Assembly: GCA_018873245.2 (NCBI GenBank)
Contig: JAEMBT020000001.1
Coordinates: forward strand, 11,066,220-11,130,219
Direction: 5' to 3'
Origin: Archegozetes longisetosus
Taxonomy: Eukaryota; Arthropoda; Arachnida; Sarcoptiformes; Trhypochthoniidae
DNA: 64,000 bases
Shown one piece after another: positions 36,831 to 49,081 of this stretch. The position numbers and the translations under genes were made by a program. Each line of letters opens with the position of its first letter. The first letter of the stretch is position 1. The notes under the pieces are model-generated. The model worked only from the letters and a program-made list of their open reading frames with translations. It did no database searches and was not told where the DNA came from.

Positions 36831-37296
36831 TAGGGTGACCACCCGTACCGTTTTTAACGGGACAGTCCCGACTTTTTAAAGATAAAAGGCAGAAATCCCG
36901 TCAGATCAAAAACTCTAGACGGGACAATTAGTTGTCTCGTTTTTCAACTTTCGTTTTGAAAATGATAAGGGATTAAGAAACCCAGTTTAATGTATTGAAC
37001 AACTGTGGTTTAAAACCAAAAGTTATTGAATTAATCTTTTCTGCCTTGACTTATATTTGATATAGACCAGTATTTCTTACTTTTGAATAACTTTTGAAAG
37101 ATGCCATTTCTAACAATAAATATACCTTTGAAATCAGCCATGACTAATAATTTTCAATGTTTATATTAGAATGTACTGTTTGACAACTAAATATTTGTAA
37201 TAACTAATAAAAGCGGCATTTTTCTTTTCAAAAATGAAAGGGTCTCCCTTTGATATTTTTGTCCCGTCATGAGTCAAGCCAGAGGTGGTCACCCTA
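36831..37296. mobile_element. hAT-type MITE (TAGGGTGACC family), copy 2
   Basis: The 466-bp element opens TAGGGTGACCACC and closes GGTGGTCACCCTA, a perfect 13-bp inverted repeat. Flanking octamers GATATACG and GATGTACT agree at 6 of 8 positions. CGGGACAGTCCCG-type motifs lie near the left end and GTCCCGTC near the right. No transposase. Same family as 6951-7367. Confidence 0.75.
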
Positions 37297-38239
37297 GATG
37301 TACTTGTGGTACAAATATTCTACTGTTCATTTGGGTCCTACTCTGTTTCTATCATGAATAACTCAGAACTAATTTTTGCATTTAGAACCTCATTACACTG
37401 AAATGAAATCCAAAACTGAGTGCTATTAGATTCTAAATGATCGAAAATCGGTAAATAACTAAATCAAAACAAATTCTTATCTAAGAAATTTTAAAAGGAA
37501 AGTAGGAAACCAATTTTGAACATTTTAAGAATGTTTCGACATAATTCTGTCAAAAATTTTTAAGTCGAGATTCGACTTGACTATTTTTATGTCTCAAATT
37601 TTCAGATATTTAATTTTGAAATTATTTGGATGACTGAAAAGTGAATTTTCTTTATAAAGAAATTATGCATTTAACAGCGGTTTATTAAAGAATCGAATTT
37701 ATCGGTATAGAAAAGTCGAAGTGACTAAATCCATTTTGAAAAAAATGAAATATCGGCAGAATATGATTCTTCTCATTGTACTTATATGAGATTTAGTTTT
37801 AAAAACCCGAAAGATTGTGAAAACGCATGTTTTACAAACATTTTGCTCATTCAATTCACTAATTCGGCGATTACGACCGAACCAGACATAAATTTATAAA
37901 TTTGAATAAATACTAGCATGAAGGCCATGACAAGGTATATGAATTCGTTAATAACTCATTTTGTCAAGAAAAATGATTTAGAACCTTATAGTACTCAGGC
38001 GACGAATAGTATAAGAACAAAAATAGTATAATACATCGATGATTTACATATTATGCAAATGATTATTAGTACTAACTTTCGTTAATATCAATTTTATTCT
38101 GAGTTAAACTGCAGTACTTTAAAACTATATAGAACTTTCCACTTATATATAGTTTAACACAAGTTATGTTATAGAAAGATATGATTATACATCAAACCAA
38201 TACATAGATCATCACGGTAAACAATTATGATCATAATTA
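37297..38239. other. Spacer within the array, nothing recognised
   Basis: AT-rich sequence between the hAT MITE and the LINE remnant. Confidence 0.4.
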
Positions 38240-40130
38240 TAAAGTCGGTAAATCCCCGTGGCTTATCTGTTTCAGTAGATTTCTTCCATGATTTTGTTTT
38301 TGCGGTATTAATGATATTTTTGAACTATACTTTTGCATTCATATAAATTATTTTGCGGTTATTTGGTTCTAAAGGATTTTTGCATCTTCGATAAATTCTA
38401 AGATTGTTAATTTCAAGTCTTAATTTTTAGGCCATGTGACCACCATGGGATGCTTTTGGTAACACTTATCTTTAGTGGCATAGATCTACTGCAAGCATAT
38501 CTTATAGCATTTGTTAATCCGATTACATAGTTACATAAATGTTCTCCTATAGTAATGTTCTCAACTTGTGTTATAGACTGTAGTTTAGTTATAATGGTAT
38601 TTTTAAATATTTCTGCGTCAACTTTTGCGCTAAAGTTGTTTAGAATTCTATGTTTTATAAGTTAACAGTTTATAAATCTATTAAATGTTGATTTTTTAAG
38701 TTGTTTAAATAGTCAAATTCAGTATCAAATCTAATATATTGACGATCACTTAATGTTGTGATATCTGTCACATGCCAGTCTTTACAATTTCGTAAGATAG
38801 TGCCATTATATAGCGTCAAGACTATGATACTTTCTCCTTTTCGCGCCAAAAATTTGTTTCAATCCATTGTTTAGTAAAAACAAGTTTTTACAGTTTATGA
38901 AATCATTTCCTAATCTTCCTCTTAGATCAAATTTTGGAGAATCCCGTAATATTGAGTATTCGTTGGAATCAGATAGTGATGTTAAAAATTTGGCATTAGC
39001 TGTTGCAAGTTGTCTTCCAAGTTATTAAAATTATTTTCAATGTTGTCATTTGGAGACATATAAACTGATGAAAGAGCTAAATCTCTACCATTCATTCTTT
39101 TTGAGATTCAAGATGAATCCCTGCTGCAATTTTTAGCTAATTCCACTATAATAATATTTCTATTGGCTATAATTGTTTCTACGCCTGGCGTTAGGTCCAT
39201 TTCCGATTGAATAATTTAGTTTGAGAGAGAGAATCACGCGATGTGATTTTATTAAATATATGGTTCTTGAGCTAAAACTATGTCTATTTCATACTCATTG
39301 ATTTAGTTAGTGCAGGCATTTGTTGCATTTTTACAATATTATAGATTAAGTTGTAGAATTTTAATATGCTTTATCTGATTAACCATTTAGATGATAATCA
39401 GTATTTGCATGTCACCAGAATAAAATTTTTAATATCGACGACAGTGTAGGTAATGATTTACATGGCAACAAAATTGCAGCATTTAATATCTACGACAAAC
39501 TTATGCGTGTATTTAAAATCATTGTCTTAATGTTTTTACCGTTTCTAAGTATTTTTTGAGTGGATGTTAACATGAAATTGATATAATTATTTACACTTTC
39601 GAATTTATCAATAGATATCTTGCTTTAATTCCATAATAGGTTTTTGATTTAATTTGATTTTCTACATACTTAAGAACTGGACAATTTTTATCCATTACTG
39701 AGTGATTAATATTATAGTGAAATTTTTACTCTCAGTTTTATTGTTATGGTTAATACAGTTTATCTAAGAAACATGATTTTCTGAATAGTTTTTGATGCAG
39801 TCTTAAAAGCTATGATCTTCACCGCAACAACTATATCTAGTGCCATTTTTGCAACAATTATTTCTGTCTATCTTTGCTTAAATGGCCAAATGATAAACAT
39901 TTAAAGTATCTCATGATAACTACATAATCATTTACTGAGCATTTGTTCAAACAATATTAATTTTGTTCCAATTGTTAATTAATTTTCTTTGTTCAGGATG
40001 AATTTCAACAACAGCATTATTACAGTCTTTAATGATAGATTCTGTAAAGAACTTAAATTTAATTTGAGATTCGATGTTACGTGACTTTAGTGACAAATCA
40101 ACAATTAGTGGGTTTGGTTTAGGAATGGCT
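38240..40130 (-). mobile_element. Non-LTR retrotransposon (LINE) remnant
   Basis: Read on the minus strand. Near 39760-39950 is a gag-like zinc-knuckle region (KCLSFGHLSKD, then a CC..C..H pattern) of a LINE ORF1. Near 39290-39420 is the start of an AP-type endonuclease with INEYEIDIVLAQEPY. Near 38440-38660 is the end of the endonuclease region with IPWWSHGL, typical of Jockey/R1-like elements. Stops and frame changes are frequent and the reverse transcriptase domain is absent within this stretch, so it is a dead fragment inserted between array genes 2 and 3. Confidence 0.65.
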
Positions 40131-40376
40131 TTTGTTAACTCTATGCATGCATTGATTTGACAATTACTGAATTCCTAGAAAAATAATTGGTTGCAGCTGC
40201 AATTCTGAAACAGATTTCATAATCGAATTTTATGAAAACATAGTAAGGTAATCGTTTTAGAATTTATTTATACAGGCTTCAAAGGTAGTATATATAAAAC
40301 CGACTAATAATTGAAACGAGAATATAATTTTTTATTCAACTAGAAACTTAATCAATAACATCATTGAGTTTAGACA
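40131..40376 (+). promoter_or_regulatory. Promoter of array gene 3
   Basis: TATA box TATATAAA at 40291-40298, 86 nt before the ATG, preceded by the conserved ATTTATTTATACAGGCTTC block and the upstream CTGAATTCCTAGAAAAATA module. Confidence 0.65.
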
Positions 40377-40922
40377 ATGAGTTTTGCTTTGTTAAACGTA
40401 TTCATTGTGCTATTTGTTATTTCTTTTGCTTCTTCTACGAGTATTGAAGAAATTTACAAAAAATACTGTGAATCAACACTATCAGAGGCGAAAATTTCAG
40501 AACTCGAAAAATGTGATTCATATAGCCCAGAGGAGGTATTATTCTCATTACTTCAATGAAGAGAACCTTAGTATTATTTATTTTATTCAGTTTAAACTAG
40601 CTTGTAATCAATGCCTAAAAGAAATGAATAGAGGGACTACATACAAAGATATGAGAAATGCATATTGTGATAAAGATGTGGGTCAAAAGGTAATCATTTC
40701 CTGAAGAAATTCTGATTAAATTTCTTTAACTGCGAGTTATTATCTATTTAGCTCTCTGATTGTCAAGCTAAAAAGCTAGATTTCCCAACTCTAAATAAAA
40801 AATACAACCTGACTGAGATTCAAATTAAAAGTCAAGTAAGCTAATTTACATTAATTCTAAAACAACTAAGATCTTTTCTTTTGTAGAATTGCCTGAACAA
40901 AGTACTAGAGATCAAAAATTGA
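40377..40922 (+). CDS. Array gene 3: small six-cysteine secreted protein, four exons
   Basis: Exons 40377-40535, 40591-40689, 40752-40835, 40887-40922, all phase 0, giving 125 residues. The signal peptide (ALLNVFIVLFVISFASS) and cysteine layout match the family, with one extra cysteine (LACNQC) at the start of exon 2. Exon 1 is one codon shorter than in genes 1 and 2, as in gene 4. Exon 2 resembles gene 1 (MNRGTTYKDMRN) more than gene 2, suggesting separate divergence or conversion between copies. Confidence 0.8.
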
Positions 40923-42124
40923 ATATTTCTGCTGAATTCGAACTGTTACTTGTTACAATGATGCATTAGAAATTAAATTTCATAAATGAATAGTTTAAGC
41001 TAAATAAGTATTTGAGTTTATGTTATTTATTCAGATGTAATTGTTATGATGTTCTGGTTCGAGCTCATAAACATAAACGCATAACTGGGGACTAAAATTA
41101 ATTATTTACCCAGAATTCTGAAAAAATGTTCTATTAAAATCTTAGTAATGTTAGACTTTGTTTGATTGAAATCTTTCATTTTAAACAAATTATAAATATT
41201 TAAAATAACATTAAATAAAAATATATAAAAGGGATATAGCATAAGATTTTTTGGTTGATACATAAAAATGTTATAAACATATTTAAAGGTTTTCACATAT
41301 TAAAAGACTTTTTTTCTTTTTAACACTTTTCCACCTTCTCTCAGAGGCAAAATGAGGTCCTCTCCTCGAGGCATCCGCGCAAAGACACTCTCTTTACAAA
41401 ATTTTAAACATATATAAACAAAATAGATCTGAATTGTTATTCTTTTAAAATATTCACCGCATTTCATAGCAAACGTTAATGCAATGATAACATTGAAAGA
41501 GTTAGTAAAGCATTACATAAAATATAAAGTATTTTTAAGATAACTGTTTGACAAACTATCTTAAAAAAATGAAAAAATGGTTTAAAATTAAAGAATTTAT
41601 ACCTGCATAACAATATTATGAGTTTGTTTAAGTAAAAATAAAGGTGTTTGGGTATTTAATGAAAATTTCGGATGATTGTTGAATTTCACAAACTTTCATA
41701 GAAATAGCATATAATACTCTTCATTACAACTTTTGAATTTCAAGTTTATTTAATTAAAGCTCTAAATAAAGCTTAAATTTCACATCAATAAATACTTAAA
41801 TTGATAAATTGCAGCAACTTACCAGCGACATCATCAGAGTTCTAACACACTTTTAAGGAATTATTAGAAATGGCTTTCGAAGAGCTTGACTTTGAAGTTC
41901 TATAATAATTTCGTAGAAGGACTTTAAGATATGTTCTTTGATTTATATTCACTTTGAATAGAATAGATGACTTCAATCTCTGATAGTCAGAAGTGTTCGA
42001 TTTTTCATATTTTATTTAAAAAGATTTCCTGAACTTTTACATTGAATTATCATAGGTATTATGAATTATTTGAAAAATTTTTACTAAATTTATAAATTTA
42101 ATTTTGACGCGAATTATTAGAAAA
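40923..42124. other. 3' flank of array gene 3
   Basis: Includes 41650-41890, the third copy of the duplicated 3' flank. AT-rich and otherwise non-coding. Confidence 0.5.
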
Positions 42125-43620
42125 AAAATTGGAAGGAATACCTAATATCTTCGATAAAATTCGAAAACTTATTACATATGAAAGATGGATGTTATCACTT
42201 TGATTTTAATATTTAATTGGAATCTATAATGTTCCTTTAATATCAGAATAAACGCTTGAAAGCAATAAATGACCAAACTTGAAATTCCATGGTAAATTGA
42301 CTAGATATGAAATTAACTTAAATTATGTGATCAAACTACAGAATTTCGGAAACTAAGGTGGTCTAAAAATTCTTCGGATTTTTGAAAATTTACAGATCTC
42401 TATAATCAGGTGTGAGCCTAAGCAGACTTCTTTATGAGGACCTTGCACGAAAATCTCTAAAATAATCACGCACAATTAATACTCCTTAATCAATATAGAA
42501 TAAACCTTTCCTTTAGTTTTTAAAATCCTCTATATTTATGAAAATTTTCAAAATATCTGCGTTAAATTGTTTGGTTTATCAAAAAAAAAAAAATATAAAA
42601 TTTTATTTTGATTGAAAATGTATAAACAGAGAAATAGGTAAAATATAATATGGATTATTTGTATTTGTATAGTTGGTAAGTTTGGAGCGTTTTTAAACCT
42701 TAGTTGAAACTTTTAATTGAACTTTATCAAACATATATAACTTGAGTTTTTGGAATATTTGTACAGTACTTTAATGAAACTCCGTTTTTATCTTTAGTAT
42801 ATGTAATTGTATATAAACTAATATAATACAAGTATAATTTATCTGTTAAGTTGCTAAAAGTCTATGTCAGAATAGTCGATTTTTGTGAATTGAATTAAAG
42901 GTGAATTTTCTAGAATTTTCTACTTTTATTTTACTAACTTATAGAGTATATGACGCAAACCAAAAGAAATAGAATCTTGTACTGAATTATAAACTGCATA
43001 TTCATCTGTTTTATCATCCTTAACAACTGCTTATCAATAAAAAATATAAAGTAAGTTTACTATTTGTTGCCTACTTTTCTATTATTTAAATTTTGATCTT
43101 TATAAACAAAGTTTTCGATATTCCATAAACGATAATGCAATGCTATTATATTTTGTTTACGTCTACTTAAAAATTCATAAATAGAGTATTTAAAGTTCTT
43201 GAAACTCGGATGATACAATAAAACTTGATCTAACATTGATTTCCGAATAGAAAAAATACAGATAGTAATCAATTTTCCATTTTCAAATAGTAATATTTAT
43301 TTCGAAATATCTATTTAAAACAGACTATTTCAAAAAAACATTATTTCAGCTTATCTATCATTACACAAATGTCAAAGAAATCCATTTTAGAGGTTGATAT
43401 CAATGGGATGGTAGAACTCTTCTTTCTGAGTATCTTAGTTGATTTGTTTAAAAATACATGAAATCGAATTAATCAGATATTTTCTGAAAAAATCTATAAC
43501 TTTCTTAAACTTTTTTTGTTGAATTAATAGTAAATTACTTTAGAAACTTTATTAAATTCATTTTCAGTAAACTTCTGATATGACTGAACAAACACTCGTT
43601 CCTAATGAATGCTGAAACTG
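42125..43620. repeat. Segmental duplication, copy 1
   Basis: About 1.5 kb that recurs at 44556-45830 in the same orientation, with substitutions and indels throughout (for example GTTTTTAAACCTTAGTTGAA and TATGAAAGATGGATGTTATC in both). It ends just before the promoter of array gene 4. On the minus strand, 43060-43272 holds an open frame paralogous to the one at 45230-45412. Confidence 0.75.
43060..43272 (-). other. Duplicated minus-strand open frame, member 1
   Basis: About 70 codons whose core (SFKNFKYSIYEFL, then LWNIENF) aligns with the frame at 45230-45412 (SFNKFKCSVYEFF, then FWNVENY). Conservation of a frame after duplication could mean a real exon, but neither has an ATG at its head and no splice partners are evident. 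Family unknown. Confidence 0.25.
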
Positions 43621-43777
43621 AATCTTAATGAATACTGAAAGTAGTACAGTAATTGTTTTAAAATTTATTTATGCAGGCTATGAAAGTAGTATATATAAAC
43701 CAATTAAACATTGAAATGAGAATATAAGATTTTTATTCAACTTTAAATTGAATCAATAACAATATTAAATTTTGACA
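43621..43777 (+). promoter_or_regulatory. Promoter of array gene 4
   Basis: TATA box TATATAAA at 43692-43699, 86 nt before the ATG, preceded by AAATTTATTTATGCAGGCT, the conserved block. The more distal EcoRI-site-like module of genes 2 and 3 is missing here. Confidence 0.65.
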
Positions 43778-44332
43778 ATGAGTTTAGTTTTGTTAAACGT
43801 ATTCATTATGATATTCGTTATTTCTTTTGCTTCTTCTACGAGTAATGAAGAATTTCGCAAGAAATACTGTGAGCCAACGCTATCAGAGTCGAAAATGTCT
43901 GAACTGGAAAAGTGTGATTCTCATTACCCAGATGAGGTATTATTCGCATTGCTTCGGTAGAAAGGTTTTTAGTATTATCTATTTTTTTGAGGTTACGCTA
44001 GCTTCGAAACAATGCCTAAAAGAAATTAATAATGGGACTACATTCAAAGATCACAGAAATACAGCTTGTGATTTGAGTTTGAATAAACAGGTAATGATTT
44101 CTTATGGAAATTCTGGTTAAACTTCTTTTTAAGTGCGAATTATTACTTACTTAGTACTCAGATTGTCAAGTAAAAAAATTAGATCTCGAAACTCTGAAGA
44201 AAAAATACAACTTTACTGAGATTAAAATAAACGTTCATGTAAGCTCATTTACATTAATCATTAATTCTAGAACAATTAAGATCTTTTGTTTTGCAGAATT
44301 GCGTACTCAAAGTGCTAGAGATCAAAAGTTAA
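43778..44332 (+). CDS. Array gene 4: small six-cysteine secreted protein, four exons
   Basis: Exons 43778-43936, 43992-44090, 44155-44238, 44297-44332, all phase 0, giving 125 residues. Signal peptide LLNVFIMIFVISFASS, then six cysteines (KYC, EKC, KQC, TAC, SDC, NC). Exon 2 begins VTLASKQC where the other copies have (F/L)KLA. The ATG at 43778 aligns with genes 1 and 3. No disabling change. It is the last copy; the duplicated flank continues to 45830 without a fifth gene. Confidence 0.8.
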
Positions 44333-44555
44333 ATGGTTTTTCTAGGTTCGAACTGGCATGTGTTATAAAGACGCATTCGAGATCAGATTTCATCAGTAAA
44401 TAATATAAGATAAACAGCGAATTTGAATTAGTATCATGTTAATTATTAAAATATAATATGATGAGTCTGTTTAAATAGGATTAAAGTTATTTTTGTAAAC
44501 TATGAAAATTTCTAATAATTGAATGCCACAAACTTTTGTAAAATGATATTCGAGG

Positions 44556-45830
44556 AAAATTGGAAAGAGTACCTAATATCTTCGGTAAAATTCAGTAGAA
44601 GCATTATTGTATGAAAGATGGATGTTATCATTTCGATTTTAGCATTCAACTAAAATTTATAATGAATTTTGTTATCAGGATAAACACATGAACGCAATAA
44701 ATGATCAAATTCAAAAATTCATGAGAAATTATCCAGACGTAAAATGAACTTAAATTATGTGATCAAACTACAGAGTTTCGGAAACTAAAGTGGCCTGAAA
44801 ACTCTTAGGATTTTTGAAAATTTACCGGTCTTTATGAACAGATGTGAGCTTATAGCGGACTTCTTCATGAGAACCTAGCACAAAAGCTTCTAAAATAACC
44901 ATACACAATCAATACTCCTTGATAAATATAGAATAAACCTTTCCTTTAATTTGTAAAATCCTCTATATTTATGAAAATTTCTAAAAATATCCGCGTCAAT
45001 TTGTTTACTTTATCAAAAGAATATATAATTTTATTCTGATTGAAAATGTACAACCAGAGAAATAGGTAAAATATAATATGGATTATTTATATAGTTGGTA
45101 AGTCTGAAGCGTTTTTAAACCTTAGTTGAAACTTTTGATTAGAACTTATCAAACATTTATAACTTTAGTTTTTGGAATATTTGTACATTACTTCAATGAA
45201 ATTCCGTTTTTTATTTTTGAAGTATATGATTATGTATAACCTAATATAATACAAATATAATTTATACCTACTCTTTCAATTTTCATGAATTTCGATTGCC
45301 ATGAATAGTTTTCTACATTCCAAAAGTAATTATGTAATTCTGCTATACTTTGCGCCTGCCTGAAAAACTCATAAACAGAGCATTTAAATTTATTGAAACT
45401 TTGATATTGCAAAAAGACTATCTACTATTCATTTCCGAATAGAAAAATTGCAGATAGCAATAAACTTGCCATTTTTAATTAATTATGTTTATTTCGAAAT
45501 ATTTGACTAAAACAGCCTATTTAAACAAATGTCATTTTCAGCTTATTAATTATTTCAAAAAATGTCCAAAAAATTCCTATTAAAGGTTGAATTCAATGGG
45601 GCAGAGGAACTCTTCTTTCTAAATATTTTAGTTGATTTGTTAAAAAATATGTGAAATCGAATAAATAAAACTTTTTGTTAAAAAAGCTATAACTTTCTTG
45701 AACTTTTTGCGGAATTATTAGTAAATTACTTTAAAAACTTTATTAAGTTAATACTTAATTATTAAATTAAAGTAAACTTCTGATACGACTGAACAAACAT
45801 TCGTTTCGAACGAATGCTGGAACTTAGGGT
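44556..45830. repeat. Segmental duplication, copy 2
   Basis: Second copy of 42125-43620. It stops at about 45830, exactly where a fifth array gene and promoter would be expected, and then unrelated sequence begins. Confidence 0.75.
45230..45412 (-). other. Duplicated minus-strand open frame, member 2
   Basis: Paralog of the frame at 43060-43272, about 60 codons, without a start codon and with a stop shortly upstream. Described there. Confidence 0.22.
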
Positions 45831-46811
45831 AAATAGTAGTTATTTCAAAATATCTACTTTTATTGGCGTAATAATCATTTACTAAATAAGCTAATGATAG
45901 TTTTATGTTTGTATTAAAGCTATTTTCTCAATAGACTGATTTCATGAATATTATATAATAAATGCGACTAAAGCACGAAACCTGGACTACTATGTAAAAT
46001 TTAATGTTTCGCCTGGTATCCGAGGTTAAAACCAAGAGATTCCAGGCTATATCTGGAGACATTTCAGTAGGAGCACACACTAAGCCTCATCTAAAAAATG
46101 TACGGTAGAGGGAATCAAACATAATATAATTAGTCAGAACTGAAGAACAATGTAATTGCACGCGTAATGAGATATTACCAAGTTTATATTTATTAAACTA
46201 CTATGTATAGTTTAGATAATATTTTCTTATCTTTAACTTTTTATATACGCTGTTTAGTCTTTTTATGGCGTGCATTTTTCAGATAAAGTTTTATATAACT
46301 GACTTTGAAGTGAAGTAAGGCATAAAATGTTTATTATAATTATGCTATCAGTTTCCAATAGAACCTGATGCAAATTCACAGTATCAATTGCCCTTTCATA
46401 TCTCAGTTTAATTTGATTTTCTTCAAATTATTGTTGCATTTCTTTTTTGCTTATATGTTAGTCTAAGTAAATAACAACCAATACTGAAATTTATTTAGTA
46501 ATCTTATTAAATTTAGAAATATTTTAATCAAAGATAGCACTTCTGATCTTTTAAAAAATGATTTTCCAAAGTTCAAGGAATAACTCCTAGACAAAAGTAA
46601 TTTTTTCTAATTTAAAGTGAAACAAGACATCTACGATATAATTAGTGAAAACTAAATATAAGACTAAATAGTTCATAAAAAGTGTTCTTATATGTCATAT
46701 GAAAAGAAAGAAATGTAGGAAATTGTTAATAAATACAATATCTTGAATGCGCTGGGAATAAAAATTCCATTTCAAATATTATAATAATTCAACTTTTCAA
46801 AGTTTTGGAAA
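45831..46811. other. Intergenic DNA, nothing recognised
   Basis: A slightly GC-richer patch at 45970-46130 has stops in all frames. Confidence 0.4.
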
Positions 46812-47216
46812 TGAGTAAAGCATTATTGTTAGTAATAATCTTTAAGTTTATTTCTTGTGACGATACACTCAAGCAGTATATACCTGAGGTTATAGTAAGT
46901 ATAATGAGATTGTCAATGGTAGTGAAGGTATGCTTTAAAATAGTTCAGTATCACATTATGTGAAAGAGTTTGATGGAGTAAAAGCAAAGCTACCACATAT
47001 GGAGCTAATCATTTAATGGCATTGGCTACTGATAGCCACGACTTGGATATAAAAATGTCTATTCGATTCCGAGTGAAGATAAAAATACAATTTAAATCCT
47101 CATTCCACATGGTTTAAGCCTTATAATGAGTGGTGTAAGAATAGGCACATCAATGCAGAAGAAGCAATGAATAATTTTCAACATCAAATAATTCATTTTC
47201 TGTTCTCCATAAGTTA
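46812..47216 (+). pseudogene. Decayed secreted-protein gene, family unknown
   Basis: An ATG at 46812 opens a good signal peptide (ALLLVIIFKFISC). Plausible protein-like segments then follow in changing frames: one around EIVNGSEG and SHYVKEFDGVKAKLPH (46895-47015), one around NVYSIPSEDKN (about 47050-47095), and one ending in WFKPYNEWCKNRHINAEEAM (about 47100-47216). Stops and shifts separate them, and no introns fit. It reads as an eroded gene of about 130 residues. I cannot assign the family. Confidence 0.3.
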
Positions 47217-48827
47217 AAACTTAAAATTTTTAAGTATCCTTAAGATTAACTAAAAAATCACTTTGACAATAAACAAAACAAAAAATCAGTATGATATTCT
47301 CAAAAACATTTTATTACTATCTTAAATATTCTTATACTTCAGAAATAAAACAACTTCTTGTAATTATTAATGTTGATCTTTGTACTAAATATCTCAAATT
47401 TTGTCTCGTTCCCAAACCATATAACTGAATTTTTGTCACTTCGTAACTCATATCATTGGTTTGAGGATTCTTTTCAATCGCTAATCTTCTAATGCCTGAA
47501 TTAACACATTTTGCATCGTTTAGAAAGCTCTAAATGTTTAGAGTAAGAAATCAAGAAATGAGGGAATGAGTTACTATTTTTACACTTGAGGTTTGTGTTA
47601 AAATGATTACGAAATGCTACAAAAGTTATGGAATTATACAATTATAGACACATAGAAACAGAGACAAATATAGATTACACACATGATCGCGCTTGTCTTG
47701 TGAAATGCTTGAGCTCGAGTCTATAGAGTCAAGAATAGATTCAACGTTAGCCATATTAGGGTAGCATCGATTAGAGTTTAAAGTTTTTGGTTCAAATTGA
47801 GAATACAATATTCGTGCTCAACAATACTCGAAATTTTCCAACTTTAACCATTGCGTGAGTATAAAAGATCTTTTGAGAAATATAAAGAGACCTAATGTTT
47901 TGGAAAAAATATTTCATAATCTATTTAGAAATCTTGAAGGAATAAAATACCAATTTTCAACTTATTCTACAATTTAAAAATTGTTTGCGAAAGTTTTCAA
48001 ATTTCTATGTAAAATACTTTTCCTTTAGAAAAAATATTCTTTGGGTTACTTCGATTATCAATTGATCATAGATTTACGGATTTAAAACATAATCAGTATT
48101 TAAAACTTCTCGTTTTCTAATGTTTCAACTAAATTTTCAGTACTTACCGTCTCAAATTGGTAAAATCGACGCAATAAACTTTATGTTTAGACTACTTATT
48201 ACTAGATGTTTATTTTGCTCGATGATTAAGTTAAAGCAAAGCAAATTACTAGTTATATCCGAAAATTCTCGGCTTTGGTAATAACGTTCTTCACTATAAA
48301 ACTTTCAAGATTCTTTATAATTCGCAAACAAAATTCTAGAGTTATATAGTAGGATAGAAGTTCTGTGATTTTCTCAAGTTTTGTGGATCATTCATAGAAA
48401 TGAGTTTTATTTAATGACATAGAAGATCAATTTGAATGAAATAATCAGTTATTCCATAATCAGTATTTCCATTAATTAAATGAATTTTCAGAAACAAAAG
48501 GGATGAAGTTTGAGAAAAAAAATCAGTCAAAACTTGTGAATAATTTGAAATGCCGGAGATCTTTTAAAAATTCTGAAGGACTAGTTGATAAGTTAAAATT
48601 TATACAAATGAATAATTCCTCGTAATTAGCAAAATCATCTACTGAATGAGTGGTAGGGCTGAAATTGAACTTAAAATGCTCGAATAACTTGAAAAACCGA
48701 AAAATTTTCATTATAGTAAATACCTTATTTTTCGATCGATAAGACGCGTCTTTAAGGAAAGAAAAAGTGAGTGCTATTGAAAAAACTGAAGGAAGACTTA
48801 TACGCTTACAATAAATGAAGATCTTGT
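47217..48827. other. Intergenic DNA, nothing recognised
   Basis: AT-rich. Several 60-codon open frames have no features of genes. Confidence 0.4.
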
Positions 48828-48932
48828 TTCCAAAAGGGCTTAAGTGTCTACATTATAAAGTCCTGTAAAGATCACAGTGGGTGCTCAAAATAATGGACCT
48901 CATAATATAGGCACTTGAGCCCTTTTGGGAAT
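48828..48932. mobile_element. Very short inverted-repeat element
   Basis: About 105 bp bounded by TTCCAAAAGGGCTTAAGTG and the reverse complement of GGCACTTGAGCCCTTTTGGG. A small MITE-like insertion. Confidence 0.5.
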
Positions 48933-49081
48933 AAGCCCTTCAAATATTGAATACAAAGTTGAAATTCAATCTTTAATTTTCTTTATGTTCAACAGACTTC
49001 ACTTAAAAGACAAATAAGACATGTGAATATGTAAAGGTTTTGTAGATGACTTAAGACAATCAATTTTTTAAAAGTTAAACT

